33,740 nucleotides of DNA from Brevibacillus migulae (GCF_004521915.1 NZ_SDKD01000019.1:80090-113829); one strand, 5' to 3'. Positions 16,245 to 23,682 are shown, counted from the stretch's first letter. The notes: a model not told the origin generated them from the letters alone. Program-made: numbers and translations.

Positions 16245-16276
16245 AAAACCCTTGATACATAAGGGTTTTTTCTTTT
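16245..16276 (+). terminator. Element-borne terminator for tRNA-Val
   Basis: AAAACCCTT, loop GATACAT, AAGGGTTTT and then a T-rich tail. It lies 12 bp inside the element and so replaces the displaced terminator at 32977-33003. Confidence 0.75.
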
Positions 16277-16322
16277 TTATCAACCTGTTGACGGTTTCAA
16301 AAAGTAGCTCTGTATCCTCTGT

Positions 16323-16366
16323 GGTCACGGATTGGTCACAAATCTTTTGCGGTCACACATGGTCAC
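16323..16366 (+). promoter_or_regulatory. Four GGTCAC repeats: putative integrase arm-type sites, left end
   Basis: GGTCAC at 16323, 16334, 16351 and 16361 (steps 11, 17, 10 bp), about 90 bp from the att core. Two further copies with 11-bp spacing lie 119 bp from the other core at 32781 and 32792. Phase near one helical turn and symmetric placement fit binding by the integrase N-terminal arm domain. Confidence 0.65.
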
Positions 16367-16400
16367 TACAATCTTGTATTTGTAGTTGAAGATCCTTATT

Positions 16401-16441
16401 AAAAACAAAAAATCGATCTCCACGGATACGGAAGATCGATC
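16401..16441 (-). terminator. Intrinsic terminator of the integrase gene
   Basis: Minus strand: ATCGATCT pairs with AGATCGAT (16433-16440 with 16412-16419), then TTTTTTG. It lies 67 nt after the stop at 16508. Confidence 0.7.
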
Positions 16442-16507
16442 ATACTTTGAATCTGTTATTAACTTTGCGCCATCTGCGGCCACCGTAGACTGATTTAATC
16501 CACGTCG

Positions 16508-17695
16508 TTATTCCCCACATACAGCCACCTCGTCATCCGACGTCTGTCCGTCGTTCAGTACCTTCATTAAATCTTCACCTGACATCATGAGCTTATCGAA
16601 GTTTTGTGCGGCATCCCTTTGCATATTCGGTAACAGATGACTGTAAGTGTCTAATGTAATGCGACTGTTGGCGTGTCCAAGCCTTTCTGATACGACTTTG
16701 ACATTCTCGCCCATCAGCAGCATTAACGATGCATGAGTATGTCTGAGGTCATGAAAGCGAATCCGTTTAACTCCTGCTTTCTTCATCAGGTCGTAGAAAG
16801 TACGGTTAAGGTTGCGTGAGTTAACTGGCGTTCCCAGAGAAGTGCATACGACAAGATCATGATTTTTATAATGCTCTCCAGCTTGCAGTTTTTCCTTGGC
16901 AACACGACTGCGCTGTTTTCTCAGAGCGGCAAGAGTATGTGTAGATAGTGAGATACTTCGGTTGCTTGATTTTGTTTTCGTCGTTTGTTGAATCTCGGTT
17001 GTGTTATGACGCAAGGTCTGTACGATACGAAGTGTACCTTTATCAAAGTCAATATCTTTCCATCGCAAGCCCAGTATCTCTGCCTGACGCATCCCTGTCC
17101 ATGCCGCAAGCAGGAAAGCAATGTAGTAGCGGCTGTCTCTTGCTGTCCAGAGAAATTTATTCAGTTCATCACGATCCCAGACCTCAAGCTCCTTTTTGTC
17201 TGCTCTCGGACGATCTACTAGAGAGGCAACATTCCTTGGTATAAGTCCCCATCGTTCGGCACGTTTAAGGGAGTCTCTGATCAGCGTATGGACTTTCTGA
17301 ATGTTTTCAGCACTTAATTTGCCACCTTTCATCAACCGGGTATACGTCTGCTGTATCATCATTGGTGTTATTTTGGACAGCTCGATTTCACCCAGAGCGG
17401 GAATAATGTGGTATTCAACGAGCCATGTGTAAGTTTGCAAAGAGGACTTTTTAACCTTGGTCTGTTTGTCCTCAAGCCACTGCTTCAAATATTCCTTGTA
17501 GAGCATTTTAGTCGGCTCCACATAGATTCCAGTATGCACTTGATTGAGTAATTCAGTGAGTGCTTTTTCTGCTTCCTTCTTCGTTTTGAATCCACGCATC
17601 TTCTTCTGATTCCGTTTGCCGTCAGGCCTTTTGCCTACATCAACTACGAAATACCATGTATTCGTTTTGGAATCCTTCTTGATCGAACCTGCCAT
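16508..17695 (-). CDS. int: Site-specific tyrosine recombinase (integrase)
   Basis: 395 aa. Residues 1-50 form an arm-binding AP2-like domain (WYFVVDVGKRPDGKRNQKK, then GFKTKKEAEKAL), 60-155 a SAM-like core-binding domain, and 175-370 the catalytic domain. Catalytic residues are visible: Arg203 (TGMRQAEILGLRW), His315-x2-Arg318 (HDLRHTHASL), a GH in ERLGHANS, and nucleophile Tyr351 (LDTYSHLLP). This places it in the Tn916/phage integrase group. It should integrate and excise the element at tRNA-Val, the nearest att site. I chose ATG 17695 (AGGAGG 9 nt upstream); the frame upstream to 17761 runs through a terminator hairpin. Confidence 0.93.
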   Translation of the reverse strand: MAGSIKKDSKTNTWYFVVDVGKRPDGKRNQKKMRGFKTKKEAEKALTELLNQVHTGIYVEPTKMLYKEYLKQWLEDKQTKVKKSSLQTYTWLVEYHIIPALGEIELSKITPMMIQQTYTRLMKGGKLSAENIQKVHTLIRDSLKRAERWGLIPRNVASLVDRPRADKKELEVWDRDELNKFLWTARDSRYYIAFLLAAWTGMRQAEILGLRWKDIDFDKGTLRIVQTLRHNTTEIQQTTKTKSSNRSISLSTHTLAALRKQRSRVAKEKLQAGEHYKNHDLVVCTSLGTPVNSRNLNRTFYDLMKKAGVKRIRFHDLRHTHASLMLLMGENVKVVSERLGHANSRITLDTYSHLLPNMQRDAAQNFDKLMMSGEDLMKVLNDGQTSDDEVAVCGE

Positions 17696-17730
17696 TGATC
17701 TCATCCTCCTGAAACTAATCGTAAAAATAG

Positions 17731-17763
17731 ATAAAAAAATCGGTGAGCCACATGAGCACACCG
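17731..17763 (-). terminator. Hairpin with T run between xis and int
   Basis: Minus strand: CGGTG-GC pairs with GC-CACCG around a 7-nt loop (one mismatch), then ATTTTTTTATC. It would uncouple int from xis transcription unless read through. A tiny ORF with a strong ribosome site precedes it. Confidence 0.55.
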
Positions 17764-17770
17764 TTGGTTA

Positions 17771-17782
17771 ATCGCTCAAGGC
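17771..17782 (-). promoter_or_regulatory. Four-codon leader ORF (M-S-D-stop) before the int terminator
   Basis: Near-perfect AAAGGAGGTG lies 6 nt before TTG-AGC-GAT-TAA. The ORF ends 8 nt before the terminator stem at 17763. Such a minimal ORF could influence the hairpin through ribosome occupancy. The alternative is a decayed start region of an earlier gene. Confidence 0.3.
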
Positions 17783-17813
17783 GACCACCTCCTTTCACAA
17801 TGAAGCATTATTC

Positions 17814-18017
17814 TCAGACGGCAGTATTCGCTCCTTTTAACCACTTCAGGAATACAGACTTGGATACCATGATTCTTCTGCCTACACGGGCTACATGGAA
17901 ACTACCTGAATTGACAAGTTCATATGCTTGTCTCCTGCCAATCCCGAGAATGGTTTGGATGTCAGCTACACTCAACACCGACGGATACTCTTTTAATTTC
18001 TTCTGGGTCAAATTCAT
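17814..18017 (-). CDS. xis: Excisionase / helix-turn-helix DNA-binding protein
   Basis: 67 aa. HTH_17/excisionase-type winged helix: YPSVLSVADIQTILGIGRRQAYELV followed by the wing ARVGRRIMVSKSVFLKWL. It sits 3 bp after the repressor gene and upstream of int, the usual place for a Xis-type directionality factor. AAGGAGG lies 11 nt before the ATG, inside the end of the repressor gene, so translational coupling is likely. Its role in excision is inferred from family and position. Confidence 0.8.
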   Translation of the reverse strand: MNLTQKKLKEYPSVLSVADIQTILGIGRRQAYELVNSGSFHVARVGRRIMVSKSVFLKWLKGANTAV

Positions 18018-18020
18018 ATA

Positions 18021-18851
18021 CTATTTTTCCTCCTTTGTGAATTTGGGCATCTTGACATGCTTTTTACGCTTGCTTGGATCGACGGATATATTACTTGCCG
18101 CATCTTCTTTGATGTTGATAAGAGAATTTGTTTCTTCTTGGCTCAAAATGTCTCCCTCTAACAGATGATTGGTGTATTTCTCGCCAATCTCATGCAATTT
18201 AATCATCTGACGATCATACACGGCTTTCGGAATCCAGCCAATTAAGGAAGGAGCGTTATAACGAAGATTCAGTTGCATCATAACTTTTTCTAGCGCAGAC
18301 ATCTTTGATGGTGAAGAAAATATGTCTGGTGAAACTAGCATTTCCAAGGTTGTAACGCTGTTCTCAATGTCGGCAATTAAAACAGTGTATTGCTCAATAG
18401 TCAGCTTTACACTAGTCCGCCTTTCATACATAAAACGCCTGTCACCATTACTTGCCTGAAGAGCTACACCAACGATACACGTAAATTCCGTTTCTTGTAG
18501 AGGATTGACTCCACTAGGCAGATATGTATCGCTATCAGCCTCAATTTCTGTCCCTAGAAGTATTTTTCTATAACCAAGCGTGTAAAAATCGTCAAAGAAA
18601 ACGTCTATGTCCACGTGAAAGTCTTTTGAAATTGAATGAAGTACCTTTGATGGACAATCTTTGGTTTCACCTCGTTCAATCGCTGAAAGGGTAGGTGGAG
18701 AAATGCCGATTCTGATGGCAACATTTTTTGAAGTGTAGGCATCTCCAAATTGTGAATACAGCACTTCTCTTAATACACGAATTCGTGGGCCGACGTCACT
18801 TATAGCCAATAAATGAAATTGCTCTTCGGACACTTGAATAGAAGTTTGCAT
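18021..18851 (-). CDS. Cro/C1-type transcriptional regulator
   Basis: 276 aa. Residues about 20-85 form an HTH_3 DNA-binding domain (SKNVAIRIGISPPTLSAIERG, then KVLHSISKDFHVDID). The remaining 190 residues are unrecognised, with no visible LexA-like Ser-Lys protease pair, no Zn-peptidase HExxH and a lysine-rich C-terminus. Position at the divergent control region and ahead of xis-int suggests the element's master regulator. I chose ATG 18851 (GGGAGGT 7 nt upstream). Inverted repeats at 18899-18944 may be its operator. How the switch is triggered cannot be read. Confidence 0.78.
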   Translation of the reverse strand: MQTSIQVSEEQFHLLAISDVGPRIRVLREVLYSQFGDAYTSKNVAIRIGISPPTLSAIERGETKDCPSKVLHSISKDFHVDIDVFFDDFYTLGYRKILLGTEIEADSDTYLPSGVNPLQETEFTCIVGVALQASNGDRRFMYERRTSVKLTIEQYTVLIADIENSVTTLEMLVSPDIFSSPSKMSALEKVMMQLNLRYNAPSLIGWIPKAVYDRQMIKLHEIGEKYTNHLLEGDILSQEETNSLINIKEDAASNISVDPSKRKKHVKMPKFTKEEK

Positions 18852-18898
18852 CGTAGTTACCTCCCATACACTAATCTGCACTTACTGTACCCTACAAT

Positions 18899-18944
18899 AA
18901 ACTAAAATTCTATTTTATGCAACAAAAAACTTGAATATTAGTTT
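18899..18944. promoter_or_regulatory. Operator-like inverted repeat between repressor and replication gene
   Basis: AAACTAAAATTC (18899-18910) and GAATATTAGTTT (18933-18944) are inverted copies with 11 of 12 matches, 22 bp apart. The right arm overlaps the candidate -35 of the rightward promoter. It fits a binding site for the adjacent C1-like regulator. Confidence 0.4.
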
Positions 18945-18960
18945 TAAATGGTGTTATTCT
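18931..18960 (+). promoter_or_regulatory. Candidate promoter for the replication gene
   Basis: -35 TTGAAT (18931-18936), 18-bp spacer, -10 TATTCT (18955-18960), about 110 nt before the chosen start. Confidence 0.4.
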
Positions 18961-18976
18961 ATTTTCCAAGCGAGCA

Positions 18977-19020
18977 GTGAGTAAGCCTTGGTATAAAAAC
19001 AGGTGAATCATATTACTCAC
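18977..19020. repeat. Inverted repeat before the replication initiator, possible origin
   Basis: GTGAGTAA (18977-18984) and TTACTCAC (19013-19020) are perfect 8-bp inverted copies, 28 bp apart. They lie just upstream of the initiator start. It could be an origin element or a second operator; no nick-site consensus was recognised. Confidence 0.3.
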
Positions 19021-19071
19021 ACTCTAAGAGGTAAAAGTGTAAGTTTAACAGGACAGAAAGGTGTGAAATCC

Positions 19072-20115
19072 TTGGTAGACACAGTTAAATTCGATTTGCG
19101 TATTCTGTTGAGTAAGAAGGAGATTGGGCGTATTCCTTGGTCAAAGATCGAGAAACGACCACAAAGCAAAATGACCTATTACAGGTTGTTCGACTCCAAA
19201 GATGCTTCCATCCCACGAATTACTTATGCGGAATCTTCAAAATCGGGCGAAGCATGGTTAAAGGTAGAGGTATCGATGCCACGCTTCCTCTATGGTAGTA
19301 ATGTCTACGAAGTAACTTCAGCTGACATCAAGCGTTTTTTCAAAGAATTACGCCGTTGCGTTGCAGATAGATTGCAGATTCCTCTCTCCAAAGTTCCCTT
19401 GATCGAACAAAGTGAGATGGAGAAACTGCATCTTTGTAAGAACTTTAAGGTTGGCAAATTGTTGCCAGATTATCTTCGGGTCTTGTCTGAGGTTGAGTTA
19501 CATGGTCACAAGATGGTTCCACACTATTATTCGGGACGGCGTCGATTCGAAGGTGTGGAATGGAGAAAGGGGGCAAAAGGCAAAAGAGCCATGAAGGTCT
19601 ATGATAAGCACGAAGAGATTCGACAGAACAAAACTTACCACGATAAGCAACAGCTTTTGGCCGACTCCCAAGGGGTTCTCAGATTTGAATATGAGCTTAC
19701 ATCATACGAGATGAAAAAGCTGAGTCCGTCACGTATTGCAGGCGAGTTGCTTAATCCGAGGCTAATTGCACAAATGCTGAGAAAGAATCTATCAAAATTG
19801 GGTGTCGATAAGTCAACGAAAGCTTCAGCATTCGATAACATGATTAACTGTATCAATCAGCAATCCTGGGATACTCGGAAAAAAAACTCACTGATTGCAT
19901 TCATTACACAGCTTTATATCGAGGGAGAAGGGCATTGCAGAAAAAAATACTCTCGCAGTGCTTATCACGCTAATTACAATGCCCTCAAGAAGTTGTTCAA
20001 GGTTAATAAAATCGTATTTAGCGATATCGATTTGCCTGCCTTAAAAATCGAAAAAAGAAGCGTAGATAAAAAAAGACTGTCGCCATCCTTTGCGGAGAAG
20101 GACTTGACAGCATAA
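19072..20115 (+). CDS. Phage/plasmid replication initiator, gene II/X-like
   Basis: 347 aa. The N-terminus MVDTVKFDLRILL and the order LKVEVSMPRFLYGSN, SADIKRFFKELRRCV, then KVYDKHEEIR and LRFEYELTSYEMKKL resemble the phage gpII/Phage_CRI replication proteins found on Gram-positive plasmids and integrative elements, which act as rolling-circle initiators. I cannot assign the catalytic Tyr with certainty; YDKHEE is the likely region. The TTG at 19072 has AAAGGTG 7 nt upstream and gives the usual N-terminus, while the GTG at 19003 lacks a ribosome site. It is divergent from the regulator. It probably replicates the excised circle. Confidence 0.75.
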   Translation: MVDTVKFDLRILLSKKEIGRIPWSKIEKRPQSKMTYYRLFDSKDASIPRITYAESSKSGEAWLKVEVSMPRFLYGSNVYEVTSADIKRFFKELRRCVADRLQIPLSKVPLIEQSEMEKLHLCKNFKVGKLLPDYLRVLSEVELHGHKMVPHYYSGRRRFEGVEWRKGAKGKRAMKVYDKHEEIRQNKTYHDKQQLLADSQGVLRFEYELTSYEMKKLSPSRIAGELLNPRLIAQMLRKNLSKLGVDKSTKASAFDNMINCINQQSWDTRKKNSLIAFITQLYIEGEGHCRKKYSRSAYHANYNALKKLFKVNKIVFSDIDLPALKIEKRSVDKKRLSPSFAEKDLTA

Positions 20116-20154
20116 AGAGTAAATATCTGATGCAACTATCATAACATTTTGAAT

Positions 20155-20191
20155 GGGGGGACAGCTACATTCACCATCCCCTCATATTTTT
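20155..20191 (+). terminator. Weak terminator between convergent genes
   Basis: A GGGGGA/TCCCC stem of 5-6 bp with a 15-nt loop, then ATATTTTT. It lies between the convergent initiator and RadC-like genes. Confidence 0.35.
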
Positions 20192-20196
20192 GTGCC

Positions 20197-20805
20197 CTAT
20201 AACCAATTATGCTCTTTGTAGCTGATATAGTCTGAATCTGTCAGATGGAGCACATCCAAAATGGATATCCCCACAACATCCCCTGTCTCAGCGATTTGCT
20301 TGGACAAGCCAATCTGCTCCTGGCTCGGATGGATATCACCATCATCATACCGGTGTACCAAGATACCTGATGCACACTTATGGATGACCAGATGACGGAA
20401 TACGGCACGCTGATAGGTGGTAAGGCTCTGCATCGTCTCTTCGGGGATACACTCTGTTGTCGTGATCATGTTCTTGGTATTTAACCCGATCAGGAACGTG
20501 TTTCTCTCGCCGCAACTTGTAATGTTCTCCCGGCAATACCGGACAACATCCTTGGGGAGACGAACAGTAAAATGTGGCCGTCTTTGCGGAACAGCAAACA
20601 GATGAGCCAATTGCAGGGTAGCACGCAATTGTTTCGTCGCAGTAGCGTCATTGCCTGCGATACGTTGTATATCTTCTTCGGTGAGGTCAGTAAGTTGTTG
20701 AGGATGTGTAACCGTCGTCATCAGAGTATCCAAGGTATCTACAAGCTGAGCTTCTTTTAGAATGTGATGATGGAGCGACTTGCCCGTGAAAGGTTGCTTT
20801 CTCAT
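20197..20805 (-). CDS. RadC-like protein with degenerate JAMM metal site
   Basis: 202 aa. It aligns with the C-terminal half of the adjacent RadC: VHRYDDGDIHPSQEQIGLSK corresponds to VHNHPSGDSTPSREDIEITR, and LDVLHLTDSDYISYKEHNWL to VDHIVVGFETYCSLAEQGYL. The JAMM motif HNHPSGD has become His151-R-Y-D-D-G-D157, so one metal His and the Ser are gone. The N-terminal part retains a helix-hairpin-helix-like stretch (LTDLTEEDIQRIAG). AGGAGGT lies 8 nt before the ATG. It is co-directional, 20 bp after radC, so probably one operon. It is likely non-catalytic. Confidence 0.75.
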   Translation of the reverse strand: MRKQPFTGKSLHHHILKEAQLVDTLDTLMTTVTHPQQLTDLTEEDIQRIAGNDATATKQLRATLQLAHLFAVPQRRPHFTVRLPKDVVRYCRENITSCGERNTFLIGLNTKNMITTTECIPEETMQSLTTYQRAVFRHLVIHKCASGILVHRYDDGDIHPSQEQIGLSKQIAETGDVVGISILDVLHLTDSDYISYKEHNWL

Positions 20806-20825
20806 AGTTATCTACCTCCTATATG

Positions 20826-21440
20826 TTATAGATAGCCTTGTTCGGCTAATGAGCAGTATGTCTCGAATCCGACAACAATGTGATCGACAACCCTGATCCC
20901 CAGAATCTCACCTGCCTGCTTCAGTCGCCGGGTTATTTCTATATCTTCTCGGGATGGAGTGGAATCGCCAGATGGATGGTTGTGGACGAGGGCAACTGCA
21001 TCTGCATTCCTCTTCAACATTGGGCGGAAAACCTCCCTTGGATGGACTATTGCCGCATCCAGTGATCCGATAGCGGTAACTTCCTTGAAGAGAATACGCA
21101 TTTTGCTACTTAATCCAACGACAACAAAATACTCTTTGGGAAGATATTGCATCTCTATTTTGAGATGCTCAAAAATATCTCTTGCAGACCGGACAATAGA
21201 TGGGCGAGACATCTTTGTGCTGATACAACGAGCCAAATCCAGTGCAGATATGATTTGCTGTGCTTTGACAGTGCCAATGCCGTGTACGGATTGTAGTTCT
21301 TCTTCCGTCGCATCCAGCAGGTCATGCAAGGTTGGGAATCTGGTCAACAAGGTATTGATCGTAAGGCTATCTGGTTTTTCACTGAGAACTTGGGCAAAGA
21401 TGGTTGCAAGCGTTGACTTGTATTCAAATCTATCGTTCAT
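20826..21440 (-). CDS. radC: RadC family protein (JAB/MPN domain)
   Basis: 204 aa. Residues about 30-70 form a helix-hairpin-helix region (LQSVHGIGTVKAQQII), then the MPN/JAMM domain with His153-Asn-His155 and Asp159 in VHNHPSGD, and the conserved VDHIVVG. The cellular role of RadC remains unclear despite its name. It is common on integrative elements, where a part in recombination or antidefence is suspected. I chose ATG 21440 (GGAGG 8 nt upstream); the frame extends to 21524 without a ribosome site. Confidence 0.88.
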   Translation of the reverse strand: MNDRFEYKSTLATIFAQVLSEKPDSLTINTLLTRFPTLHDLLDATEEELQSVHGIGTVKAQQIISALDLARCISTKMSRPSIVRSARDIFEHLKIEMQYLPKEYFVVVGLSSKMRILFKEVTAIGSLDAAIVHPREVFRPMLKRNADAVALVHNHPSGDSTPSREDIEITRRLKQAGEILGIRVVDHIVVGFETYCSLAEQGYL

Positions 21441-21547
21441 GATTGATTCCTCCATAAAAATGAAATAAGGAGAGCGGTAGGCCCTCCTTGTGTCGTTAAG
21501 TACAATTCGATACAATAAAATCAACGTTACCTTTCTGGTGTGATCCT

Positions 21548-21730
21548 TTATGGACGCACCTCTTTTTGTTTTTCTATATGTTCAATCTTCAGTTCAATCA
21601 TTGCCAACTTTGCTAGTGTACGGACATACAGCCTGGATGTAGCATTGGTATGTCTTTTCACATATCGTAGCTGTCTAACAGTCGCTAAAAGCCACATCCT
21701 CTTTTCCTCAAGCCCGATACGTTTCTTCAT
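21548..21730 (-). CDS. Small basic helical protein, 60 aa
   Basis: Begins MKKRIGLEEKRMWLL and is rich in Arg and Lys (VRQLRYVKRH), predicted to be largely helical, with no Cys and no membrane segment. GGGAGGT lies 7 nt before the ATG, which strongly supports translation. No family is recognised. It lies just downstream of a terminator and upstream of radC. As an accessory-element protein with nucleic-acid-like charge it could be DNA-binding, but that is only inference. Confidence 0.55.
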   Translation of the reverse strand: MKKRIGLEEKRMWLLATVRQLRYVKRHTNATSRLYVRTLAKLAMIELKIEHIEKQKEVRP

Positions 21731-21754
21731 CAAATACACCTCCCTTCATGCCAT

Positions 21755-21794
21755 AAAAAAGCCCTCCTACATCCGTTCAGGTGTAGAAAGGCTT
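21755..21794 (-). terminator. Intrinsic terminator downstream of the 71-aa gene
   Basis: Minus strand: AAGCC-TCTACA pairs with TGTAG-GGCTT, followed by TTTTTTA. The stem begins in the stop codon of the gene at 21793 and separates it from the radC unit. Confidence 0.7.
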
Positions 21795-22008
21795 ATTTCA
21801 CTTGCTTACTTATTTGCGGATGCAACTGCTTAGGATAATGCTTCTCAAAATACTTGGAAACGTAGAAGCGAGCAGTATCGTCAATCTTCCAAAAGCGAAT
21901 GAAGTAAGCATAGAGTACGTGACCTGCCATACGAATATCCCCATTGAGTGCCAGACGATTCAACAATATTACCAACTCATCTGATAGAACCGTTTTGTTC
22001 TGTTGCAT
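21793..22008 (-). CDS. Small protein, 71 aa
   Basis: Begins MQQNKTVLSDELVILLNRL and continues with NGDIRMAGHVLYAYFIRFW, an amphipathic, aromatic-rich stretch, ending basic. GAAGGAG lies 8 nt upstream of ATG 22008. A longer frame to 22062 would start at a TTG overlapping the previous stop (TGATTG), so translational coupling is an alternative. No known family is recognised. It is co-directional with the 52-aa gene and ardA. Confidence 0.5.
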   Translation of the reverse strand: MQQNKTVLSDELVILLNRLALNGDIRMAGHVLYAYFIRFWKIDDTARFYVSKYFEKHYPKQLHPQISKQVK

Positions 22009-22058
22009 CTTCAGCACTCCTTCTCTTTTTGATTTCATTCTCAACGGATTGTAGAACG

Positions 22059-22217
22059 TCAATCATGTCGATCTGTTTCCAATGTACTGATTTTGCGTTG
22101 TATCTGCCTCAGATTACGTTCATTGAATGGGTGGCTGATATTGCTATTTCTTAACATCCGTTCACGGACTAGCAAATCAGCATGTTTTAATTCCAGGGAT
22201 ATTAACAACTCTCTCAT
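22059..22217 (-). CDS. Small protein, 52 aa
   Basis: Begins MRELLISLELKHADLLVRER, highly charged and helical, ending KISTLETDRHD. AAAGGAGGTG lies 8 nt before ATG 22217, close to the ideal ribosome site. The frame extends to 22301 without support. It looks like a short coiled-coil or DNA-binding helper. Unrecognised. It follows ardA on the same strand after about 145 bp. Confidence 0.55.
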   Translation of the reverse strand: MRELLISLELKHADLLVRERMLRNSNISHPFNERNLRQIQRKISTLETDRHD

Positions 22218-22361
22218 GGTCGATTCACCTCCTTTCATTGATCCAGAATCACACGGTATGTTTACTAAAATGACAACGACAAATAACCCACTTTGATTCA
22301 AGCAGGGTAGGTTGTAAATATTCGATCACACAAATACCTTGAGCAAATTTATTATCTTAGC

Positions 22362-22856
22362 TTATGAATGTGGGCGTACAGCAACTTGCAATTCATAATG
22401 CATGTACCATCCGTCGAACTTCAAATCTCTTGCAATCTTTTCATAATCAATGTACTGGCTTAGAGATGGGGGAACGGAACCGAAATAACCTTCGTCAACC
22501 ATTTCTGCCGCAACATCGCATAAATTATCCACGTTCAAATACACGCTGTAATCACCGTTCTCCAACAGACGGACAACCTCGCCAACATTGTCCATGCATT
22601 CACACAAGGCAATAACGATTCTGCTATCGTAGCGAGCCATGACAGCGGCAGTTTCGTTGATTGAATACACATTGTCATACTCGTTTATGCGAAATGGTGC
22701 TTCGTAATCATGGATGGCGTATTCCTTATCATCCCCTAGTATTGCTTGTATTTGTTCTGCGATTTCTTCATTGCTCAATGGCAGTGTCAGCCATTCACCT
22801 GCAAGTTTTCCCTCATTGTACTTCGCCAGGTTTGCAACATAGAGTTTTACTTTCAT
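22362..22856 (-). CDS. ardA: ArdA-type antirestriction protein
   Basis: 164 aa, very acidic. The N-terminus VKLYVANLAKYNEGKLAGEW is the ArdA signature, followed by EYAIHDYEAPFRINEYDNV and an acidic C-terminal half ending in IARDLKFDGWYMHYEL. ArdA folds into an elongated, negatively charged dimer that mimics bent B-DNA and blocks type I restriction enzymes; some members also affect modification (family knowledge). AAGGGAA lies 5 nt upstream of the ATG. It probably protects the element on entry into a new host. Its neighbour on the right is a type III-like restriction operon, an ArdA-insensitive type as far as known. Confidence 0.9.
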   Translation of the reverse strand: MKVKLYVANLAKYNEGKLAGEWLTLPLSNEEIAEQIQAILGDDKEYAIHDYEAPFRINEYDNVYSINETAAVMARYDSRIVIALCECMDNVGEVVRLLENGDYSVYLNVDNLCDVAAEMVDEGYFGSVPPSLSQYIDYEKIARDLKFDGWYMHYELQVAVRPHS

Positions 22857-23028
22857 ACAGATTCCCTTCGATTTAGGTGATTAGTTTAAGCCAATGAATG
22901 ACGACAACCATACACGGAAACAGCTATTTCATTCGTAACAATAATGCTTAGGCTGATCTGAAAACACCTCCCTTCTGTATTGGAAGCCTCTCACCTTCCT
23001 ATATTCGCTGTCATGCATGTGAAGAAAC

Positions 23029-23070
23029 AAAAAAAGACTGCAATCTACCTTCAAACAGTAGACCACAGTC
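23029..23070 (-). terminator. Intrinsic terminator upstream of ardA
   Basis: Minus strand: GACTG-GTCTAC pairs with GTAGA-CAGTC (one 3-nt internal loop, 9-nt apical loop), then seven T. It lies 173 nt before ardA and after no visible gene, so it ends either an ardA leader (attenuation) or a small RNA. Confidence 0.65.
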
Positions 23071-23118
23071 AATATGGAACCCGGTGGGGCATGAAACGGA
23101 AGGCCCCCTTTTCATATT
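23071..23118. repeat. Second hairpin directly abutting the ardA-leader terminator
   Basis: AATATG (23071-23076) pairs with CATATT (23113-23118), enclosing GGGGC (23086-23090) with GCCCC (23103-23107). It abuts the terminator stem with no spacer. In the plus direction GCCCCCTTTT also looks terminator-like. Confidence 0.45.
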
Positions 23119-23652
23119 TGATGGGTGGAGCCTCCAGAAAATATATGCAGTTTTTTACACTATATGGTGTTTTACAACGGATTTTTATGTGAGCTAATGG
23201 GGAGTACAAAGATGTTCTTTGCGTTCCTAAGAATCAAATTGGGTTCATCCATCGTCAGACCAATCAACAAATCCTTGTGCACTTCAATAAGCAACAGAAA
23301 TTTCATGGGTTAAGGATAGTTTCTAAAATTAAATCTGTTTCAGTTGCAGTGTTACAATTTTGCATTTTCCTCGGTAATATAAGTAGGTTCGTACCCAGCA
23401 ATGCGTAATCGAATCAGTTTTTGAGTACTATGCTGATTTGCCTTCTTTTTTTCACGATTGCTTGAGGAGCCGGAAGAGAAACAAATAAAAAAAGGAAAAT
23501 AACGCCCAATAGAGTATAACTACTCAGTTTACACGCCGATAGGCGGGATATGGTCTATTCGAAGATTTTTGTTAGCTTAGAAGTCCAACTTGCAGTTTCA
23601 GTTCAAATATGAGTTCATCTTATCAGACCAAATACCCATGTCAAAGAGGAAT

Positions 23653-23682
23653 AACAGGTTCAAATATAGAAGTAAACCTGTT
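23653..23682. promoter_or_regulatory. Operator-like inverted repeat at the defence promoter
   Basis: AACAGGTT (23653-23660) and AACCTGTT (23675-23682) are perfect inverted copies 14 bp apart (centres about 22 bp, two helical turns). The right arm overlaps the -35 box. It fits a repressor site; the protein that would bind is unknown. Confidence 0.5.

Noticed and set aside
23172..23306. 44-codon minus-strand ORF beginning MKFLLLIEVHKDLLIG
   Set aside because: It reads protein-like but has no ribosome site or promoter; possibly a gene relic, so left out of the gene list.
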